In this document: positions 1-7,840 of the stretch, one piece after another
Position numbering within the stretch: position 1 is the first letter of the stretch
Layout of the letters: each line of letters opens with the position of its first letter
Source: Malacoplasma sp.
GTDB lineage: Bacteria; Bacillota_I; Bacilli_A; Mycoplasmatales; Mycoplasmoidaceae
Assembly (NCBI GenBank): GCA_029050415.1
Contig: JAIDMU010000089.1
Span: forward strand, 1 to 10,111
Length of the DNA: 10,111 bases
Direction: 5' to 3'
The notes under the pieces: generated by a model
Databases searched by the model: none
What the model saw: only the letters and a program-made list of their open reading frames with translations
Told to the model about the DNA's origin: nothing
Made by a program: the position numbers and the translations under genes

Positions 1-1
1 T

Positions 2-862
2 TACAGAACTTTTAAAATTAGTTTCCAAGAAAAAATTGTTAATAAAGATGAAGATACTTTAAAAAAATTAAAAACAAAAATTGCTCCTTTTATTTTAAGA
101 AGAACAAAAAAAGATGTTTTAAAAGAGCTACCTTCAAAAACTTATAAAATTCTTACTTGTGATTTTAATGAAACACAAAAAGAAATGTATTATACAGAGC
201 TTAATAAATCTAAATTGGTAATTAAAAAAGAAATTAATCAAAATACAATTAACAAGCAAAGCATTTATATTTTTTCTGTTTTGACAAAATTAAGACAAAT
301 TTGCTGTTCACCTAAACTAATTTATGAAAATTGTGAAACTAATGGTTCTAAATTTAATCTTTGTATAGAATTAATTAAAGATTTAATAAAATATGATGAC
401 AAAATTTTATTATTTTCTCAATTTACATCAATGATTGATTTAATTGCAAAAGAATTAGAAAAATTAAATATAAAATTTTACACATTAACTGGTGATACTA
501 ATAAAAAAGAAAGAATTGAATTAGTTAATGATTTTAATAATAAAAAAAATGTGAAGGTTTTTTTGATTTCTTTAAAAGCAGGTGGAACAGGACTAACATT
601 AACATCAGCAAATGCTGTTATTCATTATGATCCATGATGGAATCAGAGTTTAGAAAATCAAGCAACAGATAGAGCTCATAGAATTGGTCAAGAAAAAAAT
701 GTTTTTATTTATAAGTTAATTGCTAAAAATTCTATAGAAGAAAAAATTCTTTCATTACAAGAAAGTAAAAAAGAAATTATTGAACAAATTTTTGATGAAA
801 ATAGTTCACAAAAAAGTTCTATTAGTATGAGTGAAATTTTAAAAGTTTTAGACATTGAATAA
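2..862 (+). CDS. SNF2-family DEAD/DEAH-like helicase, C-terminal part (5' truncated by window edge)
   Basis: The 286 visible residues are the second RecA-like lobe of a SNF2-family ATPase, which translocates on double-stranded DNA and remodels protein-DNA complexes. After the inter-lobe stretch (PFILRRTKKDV, about residues 29-39 of the visible part) and LRQICCSPKL (97-106) come motif IV (KILLFSQF, 134-141), LTGDT (162-166), motif V (SLKAGGTGLTLT, 190-201) and motif VI with the arginine finger (QATDRAHRIGQ, 220-230). The Walker A/B lobe lies outside the window. One in-frame UGA (635-637) precedes a UGG, giving DPWWN, the usual SNF2 sequence, so UGA is tryptophan here. Mycoplasmas commonly carry one such gene (MG018/MPN020 type); its cellular role is not established. 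The family call is very secure. Alternatives such as a restriction-system helicase subunit are less likely, because no methylase or nuclease gene follows. Confidence 0.95.
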
Positions 863-925
863 ATGTTTATATTTTTTTCTATTTATATAATTACAATGTT
901 TTTCTGAAAAAAAACAAAATAAATG

Positions 926-931
926 TATAAT
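926..931 (+). promoter_or_regulatory. -10 box TATAAT upstream of the DUF402 gene
   Basis: A perfect TATAAT lies 36 bases before the ATG at 968, in the 105-base gap after the helicase gene, and is preceded directly by TG. No convincing -35 box is visible, which is normal for mollicute promoters that rely mainly on the -10 element. Transcription would start near 938 and could serve the DUF402 gene and the gene after it. In such AT-rich DNA a chance match is possible. Confidence 0.45.
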
Positions 932-967
932 TCTTTTGTTTGCTTAAACTTTTTATTTTGTATAGTT

Positions 968-1519
968 ATGAATATAAAAATTAATAAAAAAATTATGATT
1001 CACGCTTACAAAAGAAATGGATGACTATATCGTGTTTGAGAATTTCCAGAAGTATTGGAAACAAATAGTAGTTTTACTGCTGTTTCTTTAGTGAATTCAA
1101 AAGTTATTACTAATGAAAAATTTTCAAAAAGAAATTTTATTTCTAGAAATATGAAAAATTCTTTTTGGTTTTTCTTCCCCGATAAATGATATAACATCAT
1201 TGCAACTATCACACCAAACAATGTAATAGCTTATTATGTTAATATTGCAAGTCCATTTATATATGAAGAAGAAGCCATAAAATATTATGATTTTGATTTG
1301 GATATAAAAATGAGAAATAATTCTTCATCTACTTACAAAATTTTAGATATTGATGAATACAAAGAAAACAAAAAGAAATATAGATATGAAAAAGAAGTTA
1401 TGTACAACTGTGAGATGACATTAAAAATGTTTGAGAAACAAGAATTTAGAGATAATATAATAAATTCTATTTCCCCTAAAATGCTTGCTTTTTTATATTC
1501 AAAGAAAAGAAAGGTTTAA
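968..1519 (+). CDS. DUF402 family protein, nucleoside tri-/diphosphate phosphatase-like (Ntdp type)
   Basis: This 183-residue protein matches the DUF402 family across its whole length. Seen directly: an N-terminal barrel strand (AYKRNGWLYRVWEFPEVLE, 13-31), then WYNIIATI (74-81), YYVNIASPF (89-97) and the acidic cluster YYDFDLDI (106-113, D108/D110/D112), followed by LDIDEY (126-131). In the firmicute homologues (Staphylococcus Ntdp, the FomD fold) these acidic residues bind divalent metal and the enzyme removes phosphate from nucleoside tri- and diphosphates. The physiological substrate in mycoplasmas is unknown. Three UGA codons (1022, 1037, 1187) must be read as Trp, and W24 in RVWE is a conserved family position. 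ATG 968 gives the normal family N-terminus; no clear Shine-Dalgarno is visible, and ATG 995 is an alternative start. The next gene begins 4 bases after the stop, so the two are probably co-transcribed. Confidence 0.85.
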
Positions 1520-1523
1520 ATTC

Positions 1524-2339
1524 ATGAGTAAAAAAAATAAAAGTAAAGAAAATAAAATTTCTTCTCAAGAAGATCAACTTTCATCATACTATAAATCTAT
1601 TCTTAAAAAAGCTGAAGATTTAGTCAAAGAAAATAAATTAAATCATGCACTAGAAATTATTAATGATGAACTTGAATCTCCATATATTCCAAAAGAATAT
1701 TTAACAGAATTTACAAATTTTTCTTATTATTTATCTGCTGAAATTAATTATTTAAGTAAACTAAAAAATTTTGAATCATTAAATAGAGAGCAGTTGTTTG
1801 AAGAAATTTTTGGTGAAAAGATTTGTTTAAACACAACCGCTCTAAGTTTATTTTTAGATCGTTATAAAGATGATTTAGAATTAGATGAAATAAAAATAAT
1901 GGAAAGTTTTTTAGCTTCTAAAAAAAGTGATTATATTTCTAAACAATTTCTTTTCTCTTCTTTAAAAAATATTAGCTTTGATAAAAATGTAGATTATTTT
2001 AATCCTTTAACTAATCAGTTATTTAATATTAATGTTAAAAATACTGCTACTTTCCCAGATTCAAAGTATTTTAAAGATTTAAGAATTTTAATTGAAGAAC
2101 TAACATATAAAGAACCTTCATTAGAACAATTTTGCAGTTCAATTTTATTTAATATTTATTTATATAATTTTCCTAATACTCCTAAATTTGATTGTAATGA
2201 ATTAGCTTTTTCTATTTTTCAATATATGATTTATTCTTTGCAAGGTGGTGAAAAAAAATATAAATATGATAATATTATCAAACATATTGAACAAGTAATT
2301 GAAGCAAGTTCAGGATTATCTAAAAATAAAAAAAATTAA
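1524..2339 (+). CDS. DUF3196-like mollicute helical-repeat protein of unknown function
   Basis: A 271-residue soluble protein with no signal peptide or membrane segment. After a lysine-rich, low-complexity start (residues 1-17) there is a TPR-like helix pair (about 28-50, AEDLVKENKLNHALEIINDE) leading into ESPYIPKEY (51-59), then mostly helical, charged sequence to a lysine/asparagine tail. This pattern resembles the mollicute DUF3196 family (MG237/MPN330), whose structure is an all-helical repeat of unknown role; I recognise it by pattern, so the family call is moderate. ATG 1524 is chosen over an upstream in-frame TTG (1485), which would overlap the DUF402 gene by 35 bases. The 4-base spacing to the preceding stop points to translational coupling. 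No catalytic motif is visible, so a scaffold or protein-binding role is only a guess. The gene contains no UGA codon. Confidence 0.6.
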   Translation: MSKKNKSKENKISSQEDQLSSYYKSILKKAEDLVKENKLNHALEIINDELESPYIPKEYLTEFTNFSYYLSAEINYLSKLKNFESLNREQLFEEIFGEKICLNTTALSLFLDRYKDDLELDEIKIMESFLASKKSDYISKQFLFSSLKNISFDKNVDYFNPLTNQLFNINVKNTATFPDSKYFKDLRILIEELTYKEPSLEQFCSSILFNIYLYNFPNTPKFDCNELAFSIFQYMIYSLQGGEKKYKYDNIIKHIEQVIEASSGLSKNKKN

Positions 2340-2385
2340 AAAATTTTATTTATTAAAATATAAAAAGGTATAGAAATTTTTAAAA

Positions 2386-2850
2386 ATGAAAATGAAAAGC
2401 TTTTTTTCTTCTTTGTCTCAATCAACTAAAGAACCAAAGAAAGAAACTTATTTTGAAATAAAAAATGATGATAAAACAAATTTAATTAAAACTAAAAAAG
2501 AAAAAAGAAAATTAAAAAAAGAAGCAATCTTAAATTTTGTTATTTTGGAAGATGATGAAAATTATTCAGATATTGAAGAAAACAAAATTAATTCTGATGA
2601 AAAAGATTTATCATATTTTGAAAAACAAAATTTATTTTTTAAATCAACTAGAAATATGGCTAAAAAGATTCCTTATAAAATAGCTTTTACTCAAGAAATT
2701 GATTTTCAAAATAATAAGATTTCTAAATCATTATCTTCTATTGAAACAAAAGACTATGACAAAATTGTTCCTAAAAATAAAAAAGGGATTGAATTAATCC
2801 CAAATAAAGAAAAAATAGATGACTTATTTATAGAATATGATGAAGATTAA
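2386..2850 (+). CDS. Hypothetical highly charged protein
   Basis: I do not recognise this 154-residue protein. It starts MKMKSFFSSLSQSTKEPKKE, has a very basic stretch around residues 35-46 (KTKKEKRKLKKEA), a strongly acidic stretch around 54-73 (EDDEN...SDEKD), a central neutral-to-basic part (FFKSTRNMAKKIPYKIAF, about 84-101) and an acidic C-terminus (DDLFIEYDED). No membrane segment, signal peptide, cysteine cluster or nucleotide-binding motif is visible. Its length, intact frame and mycoplasma-like codon use support a real gene. ATG 2386 is closely followed by ATG 2392; AAGG at 2366-2369 is too far upstream to be an ideal Shine-Dalgarno. It lies 46 bases after the DUF3196-like gene, probably in the same transcript, and converges on the DUF2130 gene with 10 bases between stops. 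The charge pattern suggests a protein- or RNA-binding role, but nothing here proves one. Confidence 0.7.
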   Translation: MKMKSFFSSLSQSTKEPKKETYFEIKNDDKTNLIKTKKEKRKLKKEAILNFVILEDDENYSDIEENKINSDEKDLSYFEKQNLFFKSTRNMAKKIPYKIAFTQEIDFQNNKISKSLSSIETKDYDKIVPKNKKGIELIPNKEKIDDLFIEYDED

Positions 2851-2877
2851 TTATTTAAAATTATTCTTCTGTTTTTT
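2842..2877 (+). terminator. Candidate terminator hairpin over the convergent stop codons
   Basis: Positions 2842-2869 form an imperfect inverted repeat: GAAGA pairs with TCTTC, then after a T-T mismatch TAATT pairs with AATTA. It is followed on the plus strand by TG and six T residues (2872-2877). The stem contains the stop codons of both convergent genes. It fits a plus-strand intrinsic terminator for the block beginning at 968. On the minus strand no T tract follows, so termination there is less likely. The stem is AT-rich and weak. Confidence 0.4.
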
Positions 2878-4189
2878 CTATATCTTTAATTATTTTTGTT
2901 ATTTTAAAATTTTCAATTTTATTTTTAATAGTATTTAAATGACCATCAAGAATTTTTTCAGATTTTTCTTTAATTTTCATTGCACTTTTTTCAATTGAAT
3001 CAGCAGTTTTTGTGATATCTTGGATATTACTTTCTATGTGTCTTAAACTATTAGATAAAATTTCATTTTTTAATAAATTAAATTCATTTAAAATATCTTG
3101 TTTTTTTTCAAAATTAATTTCTTCTCTTAAGATATCACCTTTTTTTATTCAAATATATCTAACAATAGATAAAAAAGCAATAAAATATCTTGGTCTTACA
3201 ATAAACATATTTTGATATTTTTCGTCAGGAACTTTTTTTATATAAAAAATTTCTTCAGGTTCAAGTTCAGAAACTAAAAGTGCAAATTCAGAATCATGAT
3301 TGTTTCTATCCATTTCCAACTTTGCAAAATGATCTTTATTCTTTTTTTGAGTTTCTGAAACTGACATTTGAGTTTTTGCTTCAATAGTAACTTTTCCCAA
3401 TATTTGTTTTGTTTTGTTGTCATAAACAGAAAAAAGGAAATCTGGTTTATGTCCACCTATATTTTTAGTTGTTTTTTCTAATGAACATCCATCTATCATG
3501 CCAAAAGTTAGATTATATTCATTTTGAATTCAATTTTCTAAATCTTCACCAAGTGTTTTAACATTACTTTCTTTTTTTCTTTCTATTCTTTCAAGTTCTT
3601 CTTTGTGAGAATTATTTAGTTCATTTTCTCTATCTTTTAATTTCAACTCTCATTCATTGTTGTTGGCTTGTAAAGCTAATTCTTTATCTTTATCAGCATT
3701 TGACATTTTTATTTTAAGTTCATTAATTTCTTCATTTTTTTTATTTTCTAAATCACTAATTAATCGATCTTTTTCTAAAGAAATTTTATTTTTTTCATTT
3801 TCAATAATTAATTTATGTGAAGCTATTTCATTTTTTAGATCAGAAATTTCTTTTTGAGTTTCTATTCTTGTGTTGCTTATTGCTAATTCAACTTTGTTAT
3901 GTAAATCGGATTGTAATTTTTCATTTATTTTTTCTAGTTGGTGAATTTTATCTACAAGTGATCTATAATCATTACTTAACTTAAATTCATTAGTTCAGTT
4001 TTCTTTTTCTTGTTGTAATTTTTTATTAACAAGATCATTTTCTTTATTTTCGATTTGTTTTTTTAAATCAGAAAAATCAATTTCATTAATTTCTTTTAAA
4101 CAAAAAAAGTCTCCTTTTTTTGCATCTTCTAATATTTCAAATTCAAAATTTTCATTATTTTTTATTCCAATTTTAATTTTTTTGCTCAT
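2861..4189 (-). CDS. DUF2130 family protein: coiled coil plus PD-(D/E)XK nuclease-like domain
   Basis: A 442-residue protein in three parts. Residues 1-40 form a small compact start (MSKKIKIGIKNN...DAKKGDFFCLKEI). Residues about 41-210 are a long, highly charged coiled coil rich in K, E, N and L. From about 214 comes the DUF2130 catalytic-like region: KTLGEDLENWI (213-223), then IGGHKPDFLF (244-253), then VTIEAKTQ (267-274). D250 and E270-x-K272 form a PD-(D/E)XK signature as in restriction-endonuclease-like folds. A second charged helical tail follows the domain. No nuclease activity is established for the family to my knowledge. Four UGA codons (minus strand, at 3995, 3650, 3530 and 3149 in plus coordinates) encode Trp. 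The start is ATG 4189, fixed by AAAGGTGA 8 bases upstream; an in-frame GTG at 4201 would lie within that ribosome site. It is transcribed divergently from fhs. Confidence 0.85.
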
Positions 4190-4307
4190 TTTCAAAATCA
4201 CCTTTGTCTTTATATATATGTAATACCTTATTTAAATAAATTTAGTAATTAAAAGTTTTAAAAATTTTATTTAATAATATTAATGAATTGTTTTTTAAGG
4301 ATTAATT
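4190..4307. promoter_or_regulatory. Divergent intergenic region between the DUF2130 gene and fhs
   Basis: This 118-base AT-rich gap must carry promoters for both flanking genes. On the minus strand a TATATATA run (about 4211-4218) sits a short way upstream of the DUF2130 ribosome site and could serve as its -10 box. On the plus strand TAATAT (4275-4280) is a possible -10 box for fhs, and AAGGA (4297-4301) is its Shine-Dalgarno, 6 bases before the ATG. No operator-like inverted repeat or riboswitch is evident. The exact promoter boxes are uncertain because the whole stretch is A+T. Confidence 0.45.
4198..4205 (-). promoter_or_regulatory. Shine-Dalgarno site that sets the DUF2130 start
   Basis: The minus strand reads AAAGGTGA, followed by 8 bases and ATG (4189). 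This strong match to the 16S anti-Shine-Dalgarno favours ATG 4189 over the in-frame GTG at 4201, which lies inside the site. Confidence 0.7.
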
Positions 4308-5891
4308 ATGAGAAATAAAATTTTTAAATATTTTAATGAATCTGAATTAGAAAAATTTGGTGGTTTTTATAAATTGAAAAATGAATATGAAAAAATAGAA
4401 AATCCAAATAGTAAATTAATTTTAGTTACTTCAATCAATCCAACTCCAGAAGGAGAGGGAAAAACAACTACTTTAATTGGTATTAATGATTGTTTAAATT
4501 ATTTTGGCAAAGATTCATTAGCTTGTTTAAGACAACCTTCAATGGGACCTTTTTTTGGGATTAAAGGAGGTGCTACTGGAAGTGGACAATGTGAGATTTT
4601 GGATGCTGAAAAAATAAATTGTGGCTTTACTGGCGATTTTTATGAAATAGAAGCAGCTAATAATCTTATTATGTCTGTTATTGAAAATGAAATTTATTTT
4701 AATTCTGATTTAAATATTAATCCAGAAAAAATCATGTGAAAAAGATGTATTGATATCAATGATCGTTCTTTAAGAGAAATTAAATATGAAATTAAAAAAG
4801 GTATAGAAATTAAGTCAGGTTTTACAATAACTGCTGCTAGTTATTTAATGGCTTTATTTTGTTTAGCAAAAAATAAAAAAGATTTTAAAAATAAATTAGA
4901 AAACACAATTATTGCTTTCAATAAAAAAGACAATCCAGTTTATTTAAAACAATTAAAAATAACAGATGCTATTATGCTTATTTTAGATAATGCATTAAAA
5001 CCAAATTTAGCTTTTTCAAAATTTGATAATCCAATAATTATTCATGGAGGTCCATTTGCAAATATTGCTCATGGTTGCAATAGTTTAATTGCTTTAATAC
5101 ATGCTATTAATAAAACTGAATTTGTTTTAACTGAAGCAGGTTTTGGAAGTGAATTGGGAGCAGAAAAATTTATTGATATATTATGTAGAGAAGCAAACCT
5201 AATACCAGATCTTGTGGTTTTGACAATAACATTAAAAGCAGTCAAACATCATGGTAAAACAATTTTAGAAAAAAATAACCAAAAATATTGTTCTAAAGAA
5301 TTAATTGACACAGGCTTTGAAAATGTAAAACATCACTTTGATTTACTAAAAAAATTTAATTTAAATGTTTGCATAATAATTAATAAATTTGATTCAGATG
5401 ATTTAAAAGAATTGAATTATTTAAAATCAAAATCTGATTCTTTGACAAAAACTGCAATTTCTACAATGTGACAAGATGGACCTAAAGCTAATAAAATAAT
5501 TTTTGATTTAATTATTAATAATGTAAACAAACCCAAAGAAATTAATTTTATTTATGATGTTAATGATGATTCTATATCTAAAATAAATAAATTAACTATC
5601 AACAATTATCAAGCTAATGCTGTTTTATATTCTGAAAAAGCAAAAGAAAAATTAAATAGTTTTGAACCATATATAAAAAATTTTTATATTTGTGGTGCTA
5701 AAACTCCTTTTTCAATTTCAACTTCTTTAGAATTTGTTAACTTTGAAAAAAATGATGTATTAGTTGAAGATATTGAAATTAATTTTGCTGCTAAATTTAT
5801 TATTCCTATTTATTCAAAAGTTTTTTTAATGCCTGGCTTGCCTAAAGAACCAAATGCGAAAAATATTAAATTAAGTGAAATAAAAAAATAG
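4308..5891 (+). CDS. fhs: Formate-tetrahydrofolate ligase (10-formyl-THF synthetase)
   Basis: This cytoplasmic enzyme joins formate to tetrahydrofolate using ATP to give 10-formyl-THF, the donor for initiator Met-tRNA formylation and purine synthesis. The 527-residue protein is a little shorter than the usual ~556. Visible signatures: the P-loop TPEGEGKTT (46-54, K52), RQPSMGPFFGIKGGATG (75-91), FTGDF, HGGPFANIAHGCNS (246-259), TEAGFGSELGAEKF (275-288) and near the C-terminus MPGLPKEPNA. Two UGA codons (4737, 5469) are Trp. The segment after GGATG (SGQCEILDAEKINCG) differs from the common GGGYAQVVPMEDINLH, but the key binding motifs are intact, so the enzyme is probably active. It has a good Shine-Dalgarno (AAGGA, 4297-4301) and its own start region. 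The transporter gene follows after 40 bases and may share the transcript, without an obvious functional link. Confidence 0.96.
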
Positions 5892-5931
5892 AAAGTTTTA
5901 AAATAGTTATTGATATTGGAATATTTAGGTT

Positions 5932-7626
5932 ATGAAAATTTTTAAAAGTAAAAAAAATGATCAAAAAATAGGCCAATCACAACTTGATAGTGCAATTAGA
6001 CTTTTTGAAAACACTTCAATTTTTAAAGCATTATTGAGAATTGTCTTTTTGGCTGTTACAGTTTCATTAGCATCTGGTTTGTATGTTTTTGCTGACCAGG
6101 TTTTAATGCAAAAAATTCTTCCTGAAAATAACCAATATGTAACTGAAACATTAACTGCAATAAATTGAAAAGCTGAATATTTTACTAATTTAACAAGTGA
6201 ATCTTTAAAACAAACATATGGTACTGCAAATGCTGTCATTAATGAAATAACCCGTCTTGTTAATGCTGGTAATAGTCCTATAACTGTTATTTGTACAGCT
6301 ATATCACTATTAGGAGGTTTGGGTTCAGCTATTATATATTCAAAAGCACTTGGAACAAAAAATGAGCAAGAAATTAGAGATATTTGAAAAAACAGTTTTT
6401 ATTATTGCTTTGTTTTTTCTATTGTTACAACAGCTATTGTAATTGGTTTGGTTTATATAATTATCCCAGCAGAAATTTCAAATTCTTTAAATCAAGAAAT
6501 TTATAAACAATCACCACAAGCTGCTGAATGTATTCAAAGACTACAAAATCAATCTAGAGAATATGCTATAGGATATAGTTTAATTTTGGTAGGATTTAAC
6601 ATTTTTAATAATTATGTAATTTATTATGTTTCTTTATTAAATAGTGAAGGAAAAAATTCTATTCCAACAATTGTAGTTCTTATTTCTAATGGAATTAATA
6701 TTTTACTTGATTGAGTTTTGTTAAAATATTCAGGAAGTGGTATTTATGGTTCTGCAATTGCAACAATTGTAAGTTATGTTGTAGCAATAATATTTTTTAC
6801 TATTTATTTGTATATCAAAAATAGACAACAAGATACTTTTATGATTTATAAAAATTTATCTTTTAAAAATTACAAGATAAATTGACGAATTATGTTAAAC
6901 ATTACAAAAGTTGGAATAGCAAGTTTTTTTAGAAATGCATCAACTGCTATTTTTAGTATTGTTTTACTTTCTATTTATGCAGATATTACAAATCCACTGA
7001 CAGGAAAAGAGGCTACATATTATACAAGTTTGATGGGTGCTGTTACGCCAATTTATAATTTGTTTTTTAGTGGAATGGTAGGTATTTTAAGAGGTTCTAG
7101 AACAGTCATTAGTTATAATCATGGAAGAGGTTTAACAAAAAACATTTACAAAGCTTTTTGAATTTCTACAGGAATGTCTTTCTTTTATGGAACTTTGTTT
7201 TTTGTAGTTGCTGGTCCAATGTTTACAAGTGGTGATTATGCAAATGGTGGACTATTATCACTTTTTAATATTACTCCAGACAATCCAAAATATTGAGATG
7301 CTGTAATGTTGTTAAACATAAATACTTCACAACTTGTAATATATGCTTTTTTAATATCTGGAATGTTATATTTTCAATCTATTGCAAAACCAGTTCAAGC
7401 TTTAATAACATCGATTGCATATGGACTAATATTGGGGATTCCTTCTCTTTATATTATTTCTGCTATTGCACAAAATGAACATAATATTATGATTTATCAA
7501 TTTTCACCAGTTATTATTAGTTTTATTTCTGGACTATTGATTTTTGGATATACTGTTTGATATTTATATTTCAGAAAAGAAAAACCTAAATTTAAAGTAA
7601 TAAAAAAAGAATATTTAAGAAAATAA
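5932..7626 (+). CDS. MATE-family efflux transporter
   Basis: A polytopic inner-membrane protein of 564 residues with about a dozen hydrophobic segments. MATE proteins export organic cations or drugs in exchange for Na+ or H+. The TM1 region (about 34-59) reads LASGLYVFADQVLM with D55 at the place where MATE proteins carry an acidic or polar residue. TM2 and the following loop (about 117-145) show ISLLGGLGSAIIYSKALGTKNEQE, the family's G-x-G-SAxxxSxxLGxxxxxE pattern; its second half repeats this layout. The protein is longer than the usual 440-480: some 55 polar residues (about 60-115) separate TM1 and TM2, and another polar stretch lies near 182-208. Seven UGA codons (6166, 6385, 6712, 6883, 7159, 7294, 7558) encode Trp. 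The start at ATG 5932 has only a weak upstream AGG. A polysaccharide-flippase relative is the main alternative. The substrate cannot be predicted. Confidence 0.85.
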
Positions 7627-7657
7627 TAAATACATTAAATAATTAAATTAAATAATT

Positions 7658-7698
7658 AAAAAATGCATAAGAAAGAAAAAAGTTTCTATGCATTTTTT
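7658..7698 (+). terminator. Rho-independent-type terminator after the MATE gene
   Basis: A perfect 12-base inverted repeat pairs AAAAAATGCATA (7658-7669) with TATGCATTTTTT (7687-7698). The stem continues inward with GAAA (7671-7674) against TTTC (7683-7686) around an A-rich loop. The right arm itself ends in a T run, and the A run on the left makes the hairpin usable from either strand. It closes the fhs-MATE block and insulates the dha operon. Confidence 0.8.
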
Positions 7699-7785
7699 AT
7701 ACTAAAATCTTTTATTTAAATATTTTGTGAATAGTACAAATTTAGCAAATTTCTATCTAATTTAATAAGTTATTAAATCATCTTT

Positions 7786-7812
7786 TTGTGTTGTAAAATC
7801 ATTATGCATAAT
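7786..7812 (+). promoter_or_regulatory. Possible dhaKLM promoter
   Basis: CATAAT (7807-7812) could be a -10 box, with TTGTGT (7786-7791) as a -35 box 15 bases upstream, shorter than the ideal 17. The operon must start in the 142 bases between the terminator at 7698 and dhaK, but this exact choice is weak. I see no operator repeat there. The rest of the 214-base gap (7627-7840) contains only the terminator and AT-rich sequence. Confidence 0.25.
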
Positions 7813-7840
7813 TTAGATATGTAAGGAAGTAATAATACTT

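Noticed and set aside
912-941. Possible terminator hairpin after the helicase gene (AAACAAAA with TTTTGTTT, 14-base loop)
   Set aside because: The stem has one G-C pair, the loop is long and it contains the TATAAT box; it is likely a chance pairing of A and T runs.
1006-1221. Minus-strand open frame opposite the DUF402 gene
   Set aside because: It lies wholly within a convincing DUF402 gene on the other strand and resembles no known protein.
3012-3857. Plus-strand open frames rich in F, S and L inside the DUF2130 region
   Set aside because: They mirror the K/E/N-rich coiled coil and tail on the minus strand, which gives such hydrophobic shadow translations.
2861-4189. Reading the DUF2130 gene and neighbours as a restriction-modification or other defence system
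   Set aside because: No methylase, specificity subunit, toxin/antitoxin or other defence partner is recognisable in the window; the SNF2 gene is over 2 kb away and on the other strand.
4308-5891. fhs appearing as several separate reading frames, suggesting a pseudogene
   Set aside because: The breaks are single UGA codons in one constant frame; with UGA=Trp the gene is intact from start to TAG. The same applies to the DUF402, DUF2130, MATE, dhaK and dhaL genes.
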